Below, piece after piece: positions 8,866 through 17,550 of a stretch of 64,000 nucleotides of DNA. Made by a program: the position numbers and the translations under genes. The notes beneath the pieces are model-generated. The model ran no database searches, was not told the DNA's origin, and saw nothing but the letters and a program-made list of their open reading frames with translations. Position 1 is the first letter of the stretch. Each line of letters opens with the position of its first letter. This DNA is from Halomonas sp. BDJS001 (GTDB lineage: Bacteria; Pseudomonadota; Gammaproteobacteria; Pseudomonadales; Halomonadaceae): assembly GCF_026104355.1 (NCBI RefSeq), contig NZ_CP110535.1, forward strand, positions 2,480,001-2,544,000. The letters are read 5' to 3'.

Positions 8866-9686
8866 ATGCACCCCACCGACACTGATGCTGACGACCCGCA
8901 GTTGCCCGGAAAAGATCGCAACTTTGTGACTGCCCTCGCACGCGGTTTAGAGTTGCTGCGCGCCTTTGGCGCAGGTGAAGAGTATTTAGGCAATGCTGAG
9001 CTGTCCAACCGTACAAGTATCCCTCGCCCTACGGTGTCAAGGTTAACCTATACCCTGACACAGTTGGGCTATCTCCAGCACAATACCCACCTGGAAAAGT
9101 ACCGCCTTGGTCCAGGTGTCTTAGCCTTGGGGTATCGCTTTCTCGCCAATATGGGCATTCGCGAAATTGCCCGCCCGCATCTGCAAAATTTGCCGATGCC
9201 ACCGACTGTAACGTTAGCCTGGGCGGGGCCGACCGCAGCGATATGGTCTATTTGGAAACCTGCCATGGTCATGGCCCGCTAATCATTCGCCTGGACACAG
9301 GCTCCCGCCTGCCCATTGCTACTTCTGCGATTGGTCGTGCCTGGCTATGCGGTTTAACGGACGAACGGCGCCAGCAGGTGCTTCAAGAGTTGGCCAGCGA
9401 ATATGGCAACGACTGGCCGCGTTATGAAGCAGGCATACAACAGAGCTTCAAAGACTATGCGCAGTACGGTTTTTGCCTCTCTGAGCAGGATTGGCAGCGC
9501 GATATTAGCGCGGTCGCCATGCCGCTGATTTTGGAAGATGGCGCTGAGGTCATGGCAATCAATTGCGGTGGCTCCAGCCTACGCCTGGATCATGACCGTT
9601 TGGTCAACAACCTGGGCCCAAGGCTCAAAGAAGTCGCTAACCAGATAAAGCAGGAATTGGCCCCCAGGTATCGTTCTGGTAGATAG
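8866..9686 (+). pseudogene. IclR-family transcriptional regulator, interrupted by a single-base frameshift
   Basis: The N-terminal winged helix-turn-helix (residues about 18-90, with FVTALARGLELLRAFGAGEE and the recognition helix IPRPTVSRLTYTL) reads in one frame from ATG 8866. After LQNL the frame breaks. The ligand-binding domain continues in another frame from about 9193 (DATDCNVSLGGADRSDMVYL) to the TAG at 9686. Adding one G at the TTGCC around 9192 (restoring TTGGCC) joins the two halves into a normal IclR protein of about 273 residues. It follows the thiolase by 102 bp and is the obvious candidate regulator of the divergent acyl-CoA operons. It is either a recent pseudogene or a consensus error. 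Confidence 0.85.
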
Positions 9687-9790
9687 CTTTGCGCTAGGAA
9701 GACTTTAACTAACGCTCGTTTGAATGCATCATAGCTCTCTAATCAAGCGCATTAATAATGCATCGATACTATTAGCGCCAAGGAGAGGGG

Positions 9791-10924
9791 ATGCCAAGCG
9801 AGTGGATTGCGCGTCATGATCAAACGTTAGCACTACAGGGCGAGTGGACGCTTGCCAATTATCGCGATATCAAATCAGCGCTTTCTCATTACACAGTCAA
9901 AACCCCAGCGCGAAACGAGGCTGGGGCTGAGTCTGTCTCCTTAAAAGCTATCACCCGCCTCGATACGGCCGGTGCCGTGCTGGTGATTGAACTGATTGGC
10001 GTTGAGAGAGCGCAAAAAGTATCCGACTGGGCGGGTGAGCTGCCAACAGAGCAGCAGGCACTGCTTGTGCGTATTGCCGAGGCCATGGAAACACCGCTTG
10101 ACATCGAGCCTCCCTCTTATTCGCGCCTCAGCCAAGCGCTTGCCACGGTAGGTGGACACATGGTGGGGCTTTGGTCTCAGCAGCGCCAACTGCTGGCCTT
10201 TATTGGCCTGGTCATTGCCACCCTATTCCAACTGATATTCCGGCCACGTCGTTGGCGCGTAACCGCCACGGTAGCGCACGTTCAGCAGAGCGGCCTGAAT
10301 GCGGTACCCATCGTTGCCCTACTGACATTTATGGTAGGTGCCGTGGTGGCGTTCCTGGGCGCGACCGTTTTGCAGGATTTCGGCGCCACGGTGTATACCA
10401 TCGACCTGGTGGCGTTCTCTTTCTTGCGGGAATTTGGTGTTCTGCTTGCCGCTATCCTATTAGCGGGGCGAACCGCCAGCGCCTTTACGGCGCAAATTGG
10501 CGCCATGAAATCCAATGAAGAGATTGATGCCCTTCAAGCGCAGGGACTAGACCCTATTGAGCTTTTGGTGCTGCCCCGGGTTATGGCGATGTTAGTTAGC
10601 CTGCCCATGCTGGCATTTGTGGGTATGCTCAGTGGTTTGGCAGGTGGCGCCATGGTGGCTGCTCTCTCCCTGGATATTTCCCTCACCCAGTTTATTAACA
10701 CGCTGCAAAAAGACGTGTCGGTGACGCACTTTTTGGTAGGACTTAGCAAAGCGCCGGTGTTTGCGTTTGTGATCGCCGTTATTGGCTGCCTGGAAGGCTT
10801 TAAGGTCAGCGGCAGCGCCCAATCCGTCGGGGCACATACCACCTCCAGTGTGGTGCAGTCGATTTTTATGGTGATTCTGATTGATGCCCTTGCCGCGCTG
10901 TTCTTTATGGAGATGGGCTGGTAA
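9791..10924 (+). CDS. MlaE-family lipid ABC transporter permease with N-terminal STAS domain
   Basis: A 377-residue protein. Residues 1 to about 100 form a soluble STAS-like domain (TLALQGEWTLANYRDIKSAL, then the LKAITRLDTAGAVLVIEL strand-loop), the position held by separate MlaB in E. coli. From about residue 130 onward is an MlaE/YrbE permease with five or so membrane helices and the family motif region ATVLQDFGATVYTIDLVAFS and AGRTASAFTAQIGAMKSNEE. It forms the membrane part of an MCE-type phospholipid transporter with the next genes. Its stop and the ATPase start overlap (TAATG). GGAGAGGGG precedes the ATG. Confidence 0.9.
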   Translation: MPSEWIARHDQTLALQGEWTLANYRDIKSALSHYTVKTPARNEAGAESVSLKAITRLDTAGAVLVIELIGVERAQKVSDWAGELPTEQQALLVRIAEAMETPLDIEPPSYSRLSQALATVGGHMVGLWSQQRQLLAFIGLVIATLFQLIFRPRRWRVTATVAHVQQSGLNAVPIVALLTFMVGAVVAFLGATVLQDFGATVYTIDLVAFSFLREFGVLLAAILLAGRTASAFTAQIGAMKSNEEIDALQAQGLDPIELLVLPRVMAMLVSLPMLAFVGMLSGLAGGAMVAALSLDISLTQFINTLQKDVSVTHFLVGLSKAPVFAFVIAVIGCLEGFKVSGSAQSVGAHTTSSVVQSIFMVILIDALAALFFMEMGW

Positions 10925-11751
10925 TGGATGCAGAGTCGAATAAGCTAGAGTCAAATAAGCGACCAGTAATCAAGGTTCGGGGGTTAGTGAACCAGTTCGG
11001 CACCCATGTGGTTCACGAAAATTTAGATCTCACCCTTGAGCGCGGTGAAATTCTTGGCATTGTGGGAGGTTCCGGCACCGGAAAATCCGTGCTTTTACGC
11101 AGTATTGTCGGTTTAAAACGTCCCAATGGCGGCACGGTTGAAGTCCTTGGCACCCCCCTTAGCGAGCTAAACGAGGAGCAGCGTAGCCAAATAGAGCGCC
11201 GCTTTGGGGTGCTGTTTCAGCGCGGCGCACTATTTAGCTCGTTGAACCTGCAAGAGAATATCGCGCTGCCGTTGATCGAGCATGCCAAACTGCCGCGTGA
11301 AGACGCCGAGCATCTTGCCAGGATCAAGCTTTCGCTGGTCGGGCTTCCGCCACAGGCCGCGCTGCAATTTCCCGAATCCCTATCGGGCGGCATGATTAAG
11401 CGCGCCGCCCTGGCCCGTGCCTTAGCGCTAGATCCCGACATTCTGTTTCTCGATGAGCCTACCGCGGGGCTTGACCCTATTGGCGCGGCGGCCTTCGATC
11501 AATTGCTGGTGACCCTACGCGATGCGCTGGGGTTCAGCGTTTTTCTGGTCACCCATGATCTGGATACTCTCTACGCCGCCTGCGACCGGGTCGCCGTACT
11601 CTCGCAGAAACACGTGCTGGTGGTCGATACCATCGACAAGGTATCAGAGACTGACGATGAATGGATTCAGGAGTACTTTCACGGGCCCCGCGGCAGAGCT
11701 GCACAAGAAGCTCATACCGCCTCTTCAACTAACGCTAACGTCCAGGAGTGA
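10924..11751 (+). CDS. MlaF-family ABC transporter ATP-binding protein
   Basis: A 275-residue ABC ATPase. Walker A is GGSGTGKSV near residues 48-56, the signature is LSGGMIKRAALARALA near 153-168, Walker B is DILFLDEPTAGLDPIG near 174-189, and the H-loop is VTHDLDTLY. The signature form SGGMxKR is typical of the Mla/Ttg2 lipid-transport subfamily. It pairs with the upstream STAS-permease (one-base overlap) and the downstream MCE protein, so it energises lipid movement across the inner membrane. The C-terminal 25 residues are a low-complexity tail (A, S, T, H). Confidence 0.93.
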   Translation: MDAESNKLESNKRPVIKVRGLVNQFGTHVVHENLDLTLERGEILGIVGGSGTGKSVLLRSIVGLKRPNGGTVEVLGTPLSELNEEQRSQIERRFGVLFQRGALFSSLNLQENIALPLIEHAKLPREDAEHLARIKLSLVGLPPQAALQFPESLSGGMIKRAALARALALDPDILFLDEPTAGLDPIGAAAFDQLLVTLRDALGFSVFLVTHDLDTLYAACDRVAVLSQKHVLVVDTIDKVSETDDEWIQEYFHGPRGRAAQEAHTASSTNANVQE

Positions 11752-11757
11752 CTGCAC

Positions 11758-12699
11758 ATGGAAACACGGGCGCATCACGTTTTAATCGGCCTTTTCACGC
11801 TGGCCACTGCCGCTGGCGCGTTACTGTTTGCACTATGGATGAGTTATGCAGCAGGTGAACGGAGCTATCAACCCTACCGTATCCTCTTTGAACGCAGCGT
11901 AAGCGGCCTGTCCGAAGGAAGCAAGGTACAGTACAACGGTATTGAGGTAGGCGATGTCACCGAGCTGATTCTGAACCCGGATGATCCACGCCAAGTGATT
12001 GCCAATATCCGCGTATACGAAGATGCGCCGATTAAAACAGATACGCGCGCCCGACTCGCCTTTGCCAGTATTACTGGCAGCATGTCGGTTCAGCTTCACG
12101 GCGGTACCCCAGAGAGCCCACGCCTGGTTGATCAAACCAACGATGAAGTTCCATTTATTCAGGCCGATCCCTCCCCCATCGCCACGCTATTCGATGAGGG
12201 TGAAGAGATGATCGAGAACATCAATTCGATCCTGCAAAACGTTAACGAACTGTTTGACGATAATAACCGTGAGCAGGCAGGCAATATCTTGACCAACATT
12301 GCCCAGATTACTGAGATGATTGCCACTCAGCAGGAAGCGCTTGATAACAATATGGCCCTGTTTGGCGATGCTGCGCGTCAGGCAACCACTACCCTCACCA
12401 GCATTGATGAACTCAGCCATGAAGCCACTCTGCTGTTACGCGAGGATGGCCGCATAGTCATGCAGAGCGCTGCCGATGCGAGCCGCGATGTGGCCCGCGC
12501 CGCCCAGCGTATTGAGCAGCTCGTGGAGAGTAACGCAGGCGCCGTTGAAGGGAGCTTGCAGGGTGCCCAGGATATTGCCCCAGCGCTCTCTTCACTGCGC
12601 TCCACGCTGAGCACGCTGGATCGTATTACCCGCCAGCTGGAAGAGAGCCCGACGGACTTTTTTCTGGGCCGTGACCAGGTAGAGGAGTTTCGCCCATGA
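11758..12699 (+). CDS. MlaD-family MCE-domain substrate-binding protein
   Basis: A 313-residue protein with one N-terminal membrane anchor (residues about 8-30), one MCE domain (about 38-120, with the VSGLSEGSKVQYNGIEVGDV motif) and a long predicted helical C-terminal part (150-300). MCE domains form hexameric rings that pass lipids through the periplasm. CAGGAG precedes the ATG. It lies between the ATPase and a lipoprotein with which it overlaps by 4 bp. The single MCE domain plus long helix is longer than E. coli MlaD and more like PqiB-type tunnels. Confidence 0.9.
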   Translation: METRAHHVLIGLFTLATAAGALLFALWMSYAAGERSYQPYRILFERSVSGLSEGSKVQYNGIEVGDVTELILNPDDPRQVIANIRVYEDAPIKTDTRARLAFASITGSMSVQLHGGTPESPRLVDQTNDEVPFIQADPSPIATLFDEGEEMIENINSILQNVNELFDDNNREQAGNILTNIAQITEMIATQQEALDNNMALFGDAARQATTTLTSIDELSHEATLLLREDGRIVMQSAADASRDVARAAQRIEQLVESNAGAVEGSLQGAQDIAPALSSLRSTLSTLDRITRQLEESPTDFFLGRDQVEEFRP

Positions 12700-13319
12700 G
12701 TTTACGTATTCCCGCCATACTTCTAATCAGTGTTGCACTACTCAGTGCCGGCTGTTCGATTCTGCCCGAAAGCGAGCCAGCTACCCTTTACCGTTTGCCT
12801 GCGAGCGATTTGCCGTCTTCGACCACCTCATCCAATAGCACTAACCAACGCCTGGGCATTGCCGATCCCGAAGCGGGGCACCTACTCAGTAGCAACCGAA
12901 TTGTGGTCTACCCCGAGGGAAATGTTGTCAATGTATATGAGGGCGCCCGCTGGCATGAAGATACCCCCGACCTTATCAAGGCGCGCTTGATTGAAGGGCT
13001 ACAGCAGAGCCAGCTGTTTGCTGGTGTGGGTAGTGACCGTCTGCCCCACGATCTGCTGCTACTCAGTGAACTGCGCCATTTTCAGAGCGACTATGTGACC
13101 AATCCACCCACGGTGAAGGTGCAGCTCAATGTTCAACTGGTCAGCCCTCAAAACCGAACACCACTTGCGGCAATGAATTTCAGCACCAGCGCGCAAGCGC
13201 GCAGCGTCGATATTACCGATGTGGTGGATGCGTTTGGCAACGCTAGCGACGAGCTTACTGTGCAGTTGGCCGACTGGTTAGCGCAGCAGACCAGAGTGAT
13301 AAACCGCCCTCAGCGTTAA
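12696..13319 (+). CDS. ABC-type transport auxiliary lipoprotein (PqiC-like)
   Basis: A 207-residue lipoprotein. The signal peptide ends in the lipobox LSAGC (Cys at residue 20) and is followed by ILPESEPATLYRLP, the conserved start of the PqiC/ABC auxiliary lipoprotein family, and later by RIVVYPEGNVVNVYEGARW. Such proteins form an outer-membrane-anchored ring that receives MCE substrates. The ATG overlaps the end of the MCE gene (ATGA). It completes a four-gene system and converges with the protein kinase gene 9 bp later. Confidence 0.88.
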   Translation: MSLRIPAILLISVALLSAGCSILPESEPATLYRLPASDLPSSTTSSNSTNQRLGIADPEAGHLLSSNRIVVYPEGNVVNVYEGARWHEDTPDLIKARLIEGLQQSQLFAGVGSDRLPHDLLLLSELRHFQSDYVTNPPTVKVQLNVQLVSPQNRTPLAAMNFSTSAQARSVDITDVVDAFGNASDELTVQLADWLAQQTRVINRPQR

Positions 13320-13328
13320 TCAATGGCG

Positions 13329-15176
13329 CTACTGGTTAGTTAATTTTTTCACAAAATCCCGCGGGTCACGGGGATAGTAGCGCTCGGGCTGGCTTTCCAG
13401 GTGGGCGAAATAGCGCGTATCCTTATAGGGCATTTTCATAAAGCCGGAGACCCCCAGGCCTTCAATTTGGTTTACCGATGCAAGAATACTGGCCAGCAAC
13501 GTGCGAAATTCATGCTCCTTGTCAGGATCAAGTAAACGGTAGTAGCTATGAATTTTAAGATGCTGCGGCAGCGCTTCAAAAATGATCATACCGGTGTGGT
13601 GAATATCATTGAGCTGCTGCAGCACGCGCATTATCGATTCAGGCAGTACGAGTAGCTCTTCGGGGTCGGGCCCATCTTCGAAATAGCTGTGTTGGCGGGT
13701 GCGATCTTCAAGCTCCGGCACCGCGCTCAGCTCATAGTTTATTGCCATATTCGGCTCGCTAACAAAGGCGTCATCCGCTGAAGCACGCTCTAAGTGCAGT
13801 GTTTGGCGGGCATTAAACAGGCAGCTTTTAAAAACCCCTTGGCGATGAATCGCTCTAGCCAGGTGCACCATATTATTAACCGCCTCGATAAAGGCAGGCT
13901 TGAGCGCCGGGTCGTGCAAATTTAGCGACGAATCGATATACACCCCTTCCCGCTCCCAGCGAACCGCCAAGCCTCCTACCACAGGATATTTCCCCAGTCG
14001 GCTCACCGATGCCAAAAAAGCCTTTTCGGTCTCCCCCATCCCCTGCATAAACTGCTTGTAGTAGCGGTCAAGCTGTACATCGTTAACGTCATTGAGAGTT
14101 TCCTGTGCATTTGCTTCGCGTAGAAAAGCTTTACGCGAGCTATACACCACGGTATCGATTTCTTGATGCGCAGGACGCACCCATACTGGCACCAGCGGCA
14201 CATTGAGCGCTGCAGGCAGATCGATCATCACAACCCTGGCCATGCGTGGCATGTTATTTAAAAAGTAGTCGCCCGCTTTGCGCCGCACCTGAGGGTCTGG
14301 ATCGAGCATCCCATCCAGGGTGCGGGCAAACTCCATGGGCAAGCCCAGCGAGCTGGCGGGAATCGCCCGATGACCAAAGCGACAAGACTGCGCTGACGCC
14401 AGCGCATACAGGGTTCCCGCCGCTCCTTGCTCATCGAACCGCGGCGATGAGAGTGCGCCGTTTAACTGCTCTTCGCCGATAAAGTAGACATCGCCCAAGC
14501 GGGCATTGGTCTGCTGCAAGTTATCGGACATTAGCTCCATTACGTTGGCACCCACAAACTGCAGCTGGGCGTCTAGCTGAGCAAAGACCGATGAGCCCCA
14601 GTCGATTAGCGCAATGGATTCATGCTCGGCATCAAACACCAAGTTGGAGGGTTTGATATCGCCATGCACCACCGGTCGCGCCTGGTGACCAGATTCACGG
14701 CGCAGAGCCATCAGGATATCGGCGAGCTGCGCCGCCATGCGCACAATCAGGCGTGGAGAGAGGCGCCCCTGCTTGAGCGATACCTGCTCTAAATTCCAGC
14801 CGGGTGCACGCTCCATGACCAGAATCGACTGCCCCCGAGAGCGTTGGTAGGCAATGAGACCTGGAATACGTGGATGGGAGACCTGCTCCAGCATGAACGC
14901 CTCCTCTTCGAGGCGCTCCTGCAGATGGGTGGGCAAGGTGATGCGTGAAAACTTAAACACGTAGTGGGCGGTTGCGCCCTTGTGGCTGGTACGACCTGCA
15001 AACACAAAACCGTAGGCGCCCTTACCAATTAACTCGATGTCTTGGTAGCCCAACTGGGTGAGCTGCGCCTGACACAGCGCCACCCAGTCTTTAAGCTTGC
15101 GGGCATCGTGATGGCTCAGCAGATAGACCGACTGCTCTTCGGGTATATAGAACTGCTGAAGCGCTGCCTGATACAT
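13329..15176 (-). CDS. Hanks-type Ser/Thr protein kinase with uncharacterised C-terminal domain
   Basis: A 615-residue soluble protein. The kinase domain spans about residues 45-330: glycine loop GKGAYGFVF (51-59), invariant-type lysine in YVFKFS (K75), catalytic loop VHGDIKPSNL (170-179; HGD replaces HRD, D173 as base) and metal motif DWG (192-194, replacing DFG). Residues about 330-615 form a domain I cannot assign. No membrane segment is seen. It lies 76 bp downstream of the branched-chain dehydrogenase E2 gene in the same direction with no clear terminator between. No Shine-Dalgarno is visible before the ATG; an inverted repeat TTGGT-ATAA-ACCAA abuts it. Confidence 0.8.
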   Translation of the reverse strand: MYQAALQQFYIPEEQSVYLLSHHDARKLKDWVALCQAQLTQLGYQDIELIGKGAYGFVFAGRTSHKGATAHYVFKFSRITLPTHLQERLEEEAFMLEQVSHPRIPGLIAYQRSRGQSILVMERAPGWNLEQVSLKQGRLSPRLIVRMAAQLADILMALRRESGHQARPVVHGDIKPSNLVFDAEHESIALIDWGSSVFAQLDAQLQFVGANVMELMSDNLQQTNARLGDVYFIGEEQLNGALSSPRFDEQGAAGTLYALASAQSCRFGHRAIPASSLGLPMEFARTLDGMLDPDPQVRRKAGDYFLNNMPRMARVVMIDLPAALNVPLVPVWVRPAHQEIDTVVYSSRKAFLREANAQETLNDVNDVQLDRYYKQFMQGMGETEKAFLASVSRLGKYPVVGGLAVRWEREGVYIDSSLNLHDPALKPAFIEAVNNMVHLARAIHRQGVFKSCLFNARQTLHLERASADDAFVSEPNMAINYELSAVPELEDRTRQHSYFEDGPDPEELLVLPESIMRVLQQLNDIHHTGMIIFEALPQHLKIHSYYRLLDPDKEHEFRTLLASILASVNQIEGLGVSGFMKMPYKDTRYFAHLESQPERYYPRDPRDFVKKLTNQ

Positions 15177-15252
15177 TGGTTTATACCAACAAATGCTTAT
15201 AACAACACGGGCTCACGGGCTTATGCCAACACTGTTTTAAACCCCTACTTAT

Positions 15253-16554
15253 TCACGCCAAGTGAAGCAGCATGGTTTCCGGGGCTTCCAGAAAGCCCTT
15301 CCAGGCATTACAGAAGCGCGCAATGGTACCGCCATCGATAAAGCGGTGATCCCCCGCCCAGGTGATGGTCATAATCGCCCGACGCTGCACCGCACCCTGC
15401 TCATCAAAGCGCGGTAACCATTGGGTTTTACCAATTGCCACTATCGCAGCTTCCGGGGCGTTAATAATCGGTGCTGCGTAGGTACCTCCCAGCGCACCGA
15501 TATTGGAAATACTAATAGTACCGCCTTTTAAATCAGCCTGATCAACCCGCCCCTCCCGCGCTGAGGTGGTTAGCCGACCGACTTCCTGGGCAATTTCCAG
15601 CAGGGTTAAGCGCTCAACGTTTTTCACATTGGGCACCATCAGGCCCGCTTTGCTATCCACTGCCATACCAATATTGCACTGAGGGTAATAGTGCAGCTCA
15701 TCCCCAGCCGCATTAAGCTGGGCATTAACGATAGGCTCTTCGGCCACCGCCAGCGCCATGGCTTTCATAAAGAACGGCATGAGGGTTAGCCGCTCTCCCT
15801 GGGCCTCGACCAACGGCTTTAATCGCTCTCTAAGCGCCAGTAGGGGAGTAACGTCGATCTCTTCGCCGTAGTGAAAATGGGGAATGGTGCTGGCTGCCTC
15901 GACCATACGCTTGGCCATCACCGCCCGTACGCCACGCAGTGGCTCCACTCTGGACGCCTGGGTTTCAGGCTGGTTGTTAGCAGTTCGGTTTTTTACAACG
16001 GCCTGGCTAGATGAGGCTGCAGCTTGGGATGCTTGGTCAAGATGCGCCAGCACGTCCTCTTTAAGCACCCGGCCATCCTTGCCGCTGCCCGCGATCTCCG
16101 TGAGCTGTAGAGAGTGTTCACGCACCAGGCGCCTAACGGCGGGGCTGGCGGGAACCTTGCTATATAGGGGGCCAGCCCCCGGAGTGCCTTTAGCAGTGGG
16201 CGGTTCTGCCGCTGTCTCATTCAGCTTTTCACTGGCGGCCGGTTGTATAGCTTCTGGCTCGGCCTCACTCTGATAGCTGTTACTTTGTTGACTGGCTTGG
16301 TCGCCGGCCTGGCTACCTCCCTCCACTTGATAGGCAAAGAGCGGCGCATGCACCTTGGCAATTTGCCCCTGGGCCACATAGAGTTTGGTCACGATACCGG
16401 CTTCGGGGGCGGTAATCTCCACCAGCGCCTTGTCGGTCATGACTTCGACAATGGGCTGGTCTTCTTCAATTTGATCGCCTTCCGCGACGCGCCACTCGAC
16501 CACTTCGCACTCAACGATGCCTTCGCCAATATCCGGCAGTAAAAAATCGCTCAT
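15253..16554 (-). CDS. bkdB: Branched-chain 2-oxoacid dehydrogenase E2 (dihydrolipoyl acyltransferase)
   Basis: A 433-residue E2 with three domains: an N-terminal lipoyl domain with the modified lysine K42 in VEVMTDKALVEI, an A/P/E/Q-rich linker, a peripheral-subunit-binding domain (PASPAVRRLVREHSLQLTEI, about 135-170), and a catalytic acyltransferase domain ending in the HRFIDG active-site motif near 410. It transfers the acyl group from E1 to CoA in valine, leucine and isoleucine degradation. It sits 17 bp after the E1beta gene. No E3 (lpdV) follows; a protein kinase gene occupies that place. Confidence 0.92.
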   Translation of the reverse strand: MSDFLLPDIGEGIVECEVVEWRVAEGDQIEEDQPIVEVMTDKALVEITAPEAGIVTKLYVAQGQIAKVHAPLFAYQVEGGSQAGDQASQQSNSYQSEAEPEAIQPAASEKLNETAAEPPTAKGTPGAGPLYSKVPASPAVRRLVREHSLQLTEIAGSGKDGRVLKEDVLAHLDQASQAAASSSQAVVKNRTANNQPETQASRVEPLRGVRAVMAKRMVEAASTIPHFHYGEEIDVTPLLALRERLKPLVEAQGERLTLMPFFMKAMALAVAEEPIVNAQLNAAGDELHYYPQCNIGMAVDSKAGLMVPNVKNVERLTLLEIAQEVGRLTTSAREGRVDQADLKGGTISISNIGALGGTYAAPIINAPEAAIVAIGKTQWLPRFDEQGAVQRRAIMTITWAGDHRFIDGGTIARFCNAWKGFLEAPETMLLHLA

Positions 16555-16571
16555 TGTTTTTCTCCTCAGCG

Positions 16572-17549
16572 CTAAAAGTTGACGCTTTCGCGAATCGCTT
16601 CAAAAATCTTCAGATGATCAGGCAGATACTCTTTTTCCAGCACCAGCGGAAAAGGCGTATCGAGCCCGGTCACCCGTGTAATGGGCGATTCCAGGTAGAG
16701 AAAACAACGCTCTTGAATAGTGGCGGCAATTTCACCGGCAAAGCCGCCGGTTAATGGCGCTTCATGGCTGACCACGAGCCGGCCGGTTTTTAGCACCGAT
16801 TCAGCCACCGTATCCGCGTCCCAGGGCAGCAGTGAGCGCAAGTCGATCACTTCACAGGCGATGCCCTGCTCTTCGGCTAGCTCAACCGCTTTGCCAATCA
16901 CTTCCATCTGAGCACCCCAGCCTACTACGGTAATATCGGTACCCTCTTTGGTGATGTCGGCTTCACCAATGGGTAGCTGGTAATCCTCTTCGGGTACCTC
17001 ACCTACCGCAGCGCGATAGAGACGTTTGGGCTCCAGAAACAGCACCGGATCCGGATCGCGAATCGCGGCAAGCAACAGCCCTTTGGCTTGATAAGGGTTG
17101 CGTGGCACCACCACTTTGAGACCCGGGGTATGGGTAAAATAGGCTTCCGGCGATTGTGAGTGATAGAGACCGCCCGCGATGCCGCCGCCGTAAGGGGTAC
17201 GAATAGTCAGCCCACCTACGTTAAACAGATCGCCGGAGCGGTAGCGGAACTTGGCAGTTTCATTAACGATTTGGTCAAAGGCGGGAAAAATATAGTCGGC
17301 GAATTGAATTTCCGCGACAGGCACCGAGCCCTGAGCCGCCAAGCCATTGGCAAAGCCGATAATGCCCTGCTCAACCAGCGGCGTATTAAAACAGCGCGCT
17401 TTACCGTACTTCTCCTGCAGGTGGCTGGTGGCCCGAAAGACGCCGCCAAAAATTCCCACGTCTTCACCAAAGCAGATGACTTTTTCATCTTCTGCCATGG
17501 CGATATCCAGGGCGTTATTAATCGCCTGGAGCATGTTCATGGTAGCCAT
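16572..17549 (-). CDS. bkdA2: Branched-chain 2-oxoacid dehydrogenase E1 subunit beta
   Basis: Started at ATG 17549 the protein has 325 residues and begins [20 protein letters not shown], the normal N-terminus of E1beta; GGGAGAGG lies upstream. A longer in-frame reading to 17624 would overlap E1alpha and is unlikely. The [15 protein letters not shown] and PFVEQG-like ([20 protein letters not shown]) motifs are typical of transketolase-like E1 beta chains that complete the thiamine diphosphate site with E1alpha. It is separated from the E1alpha stop by one base. Confidence 0.94.
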   Translation of the reverse strand: MATMNMLQAINNALDIAMAEDEKVICFGEDVGIFGGVFRATSHLQEKYGKARCFNTPLVEQGIIGFANGLAAQGSVPVAEIQFADYIFPAFDQIVNETAKFRYRSGDLFNVGGLTIRTPYGGGIAGGLYHSQSPEAYFTHTPGLKVVVPRNPYQAKGLLLAAIRDPDPVLFLEPKRLYRAAVGEVPEEDYQLPIGEADITKEGTDITVVGWGAQMEVIGKAVELAEEQGIACEVIDLRSLLPWDADTVAESVLKTGRLVVSHEAPLTGGFAGEIAATIQERCFLYLESPITRVTGLDTPFPLVLEKEYLPDHLKIFEAIRESVNF

Positions 17550-17550
17550 A

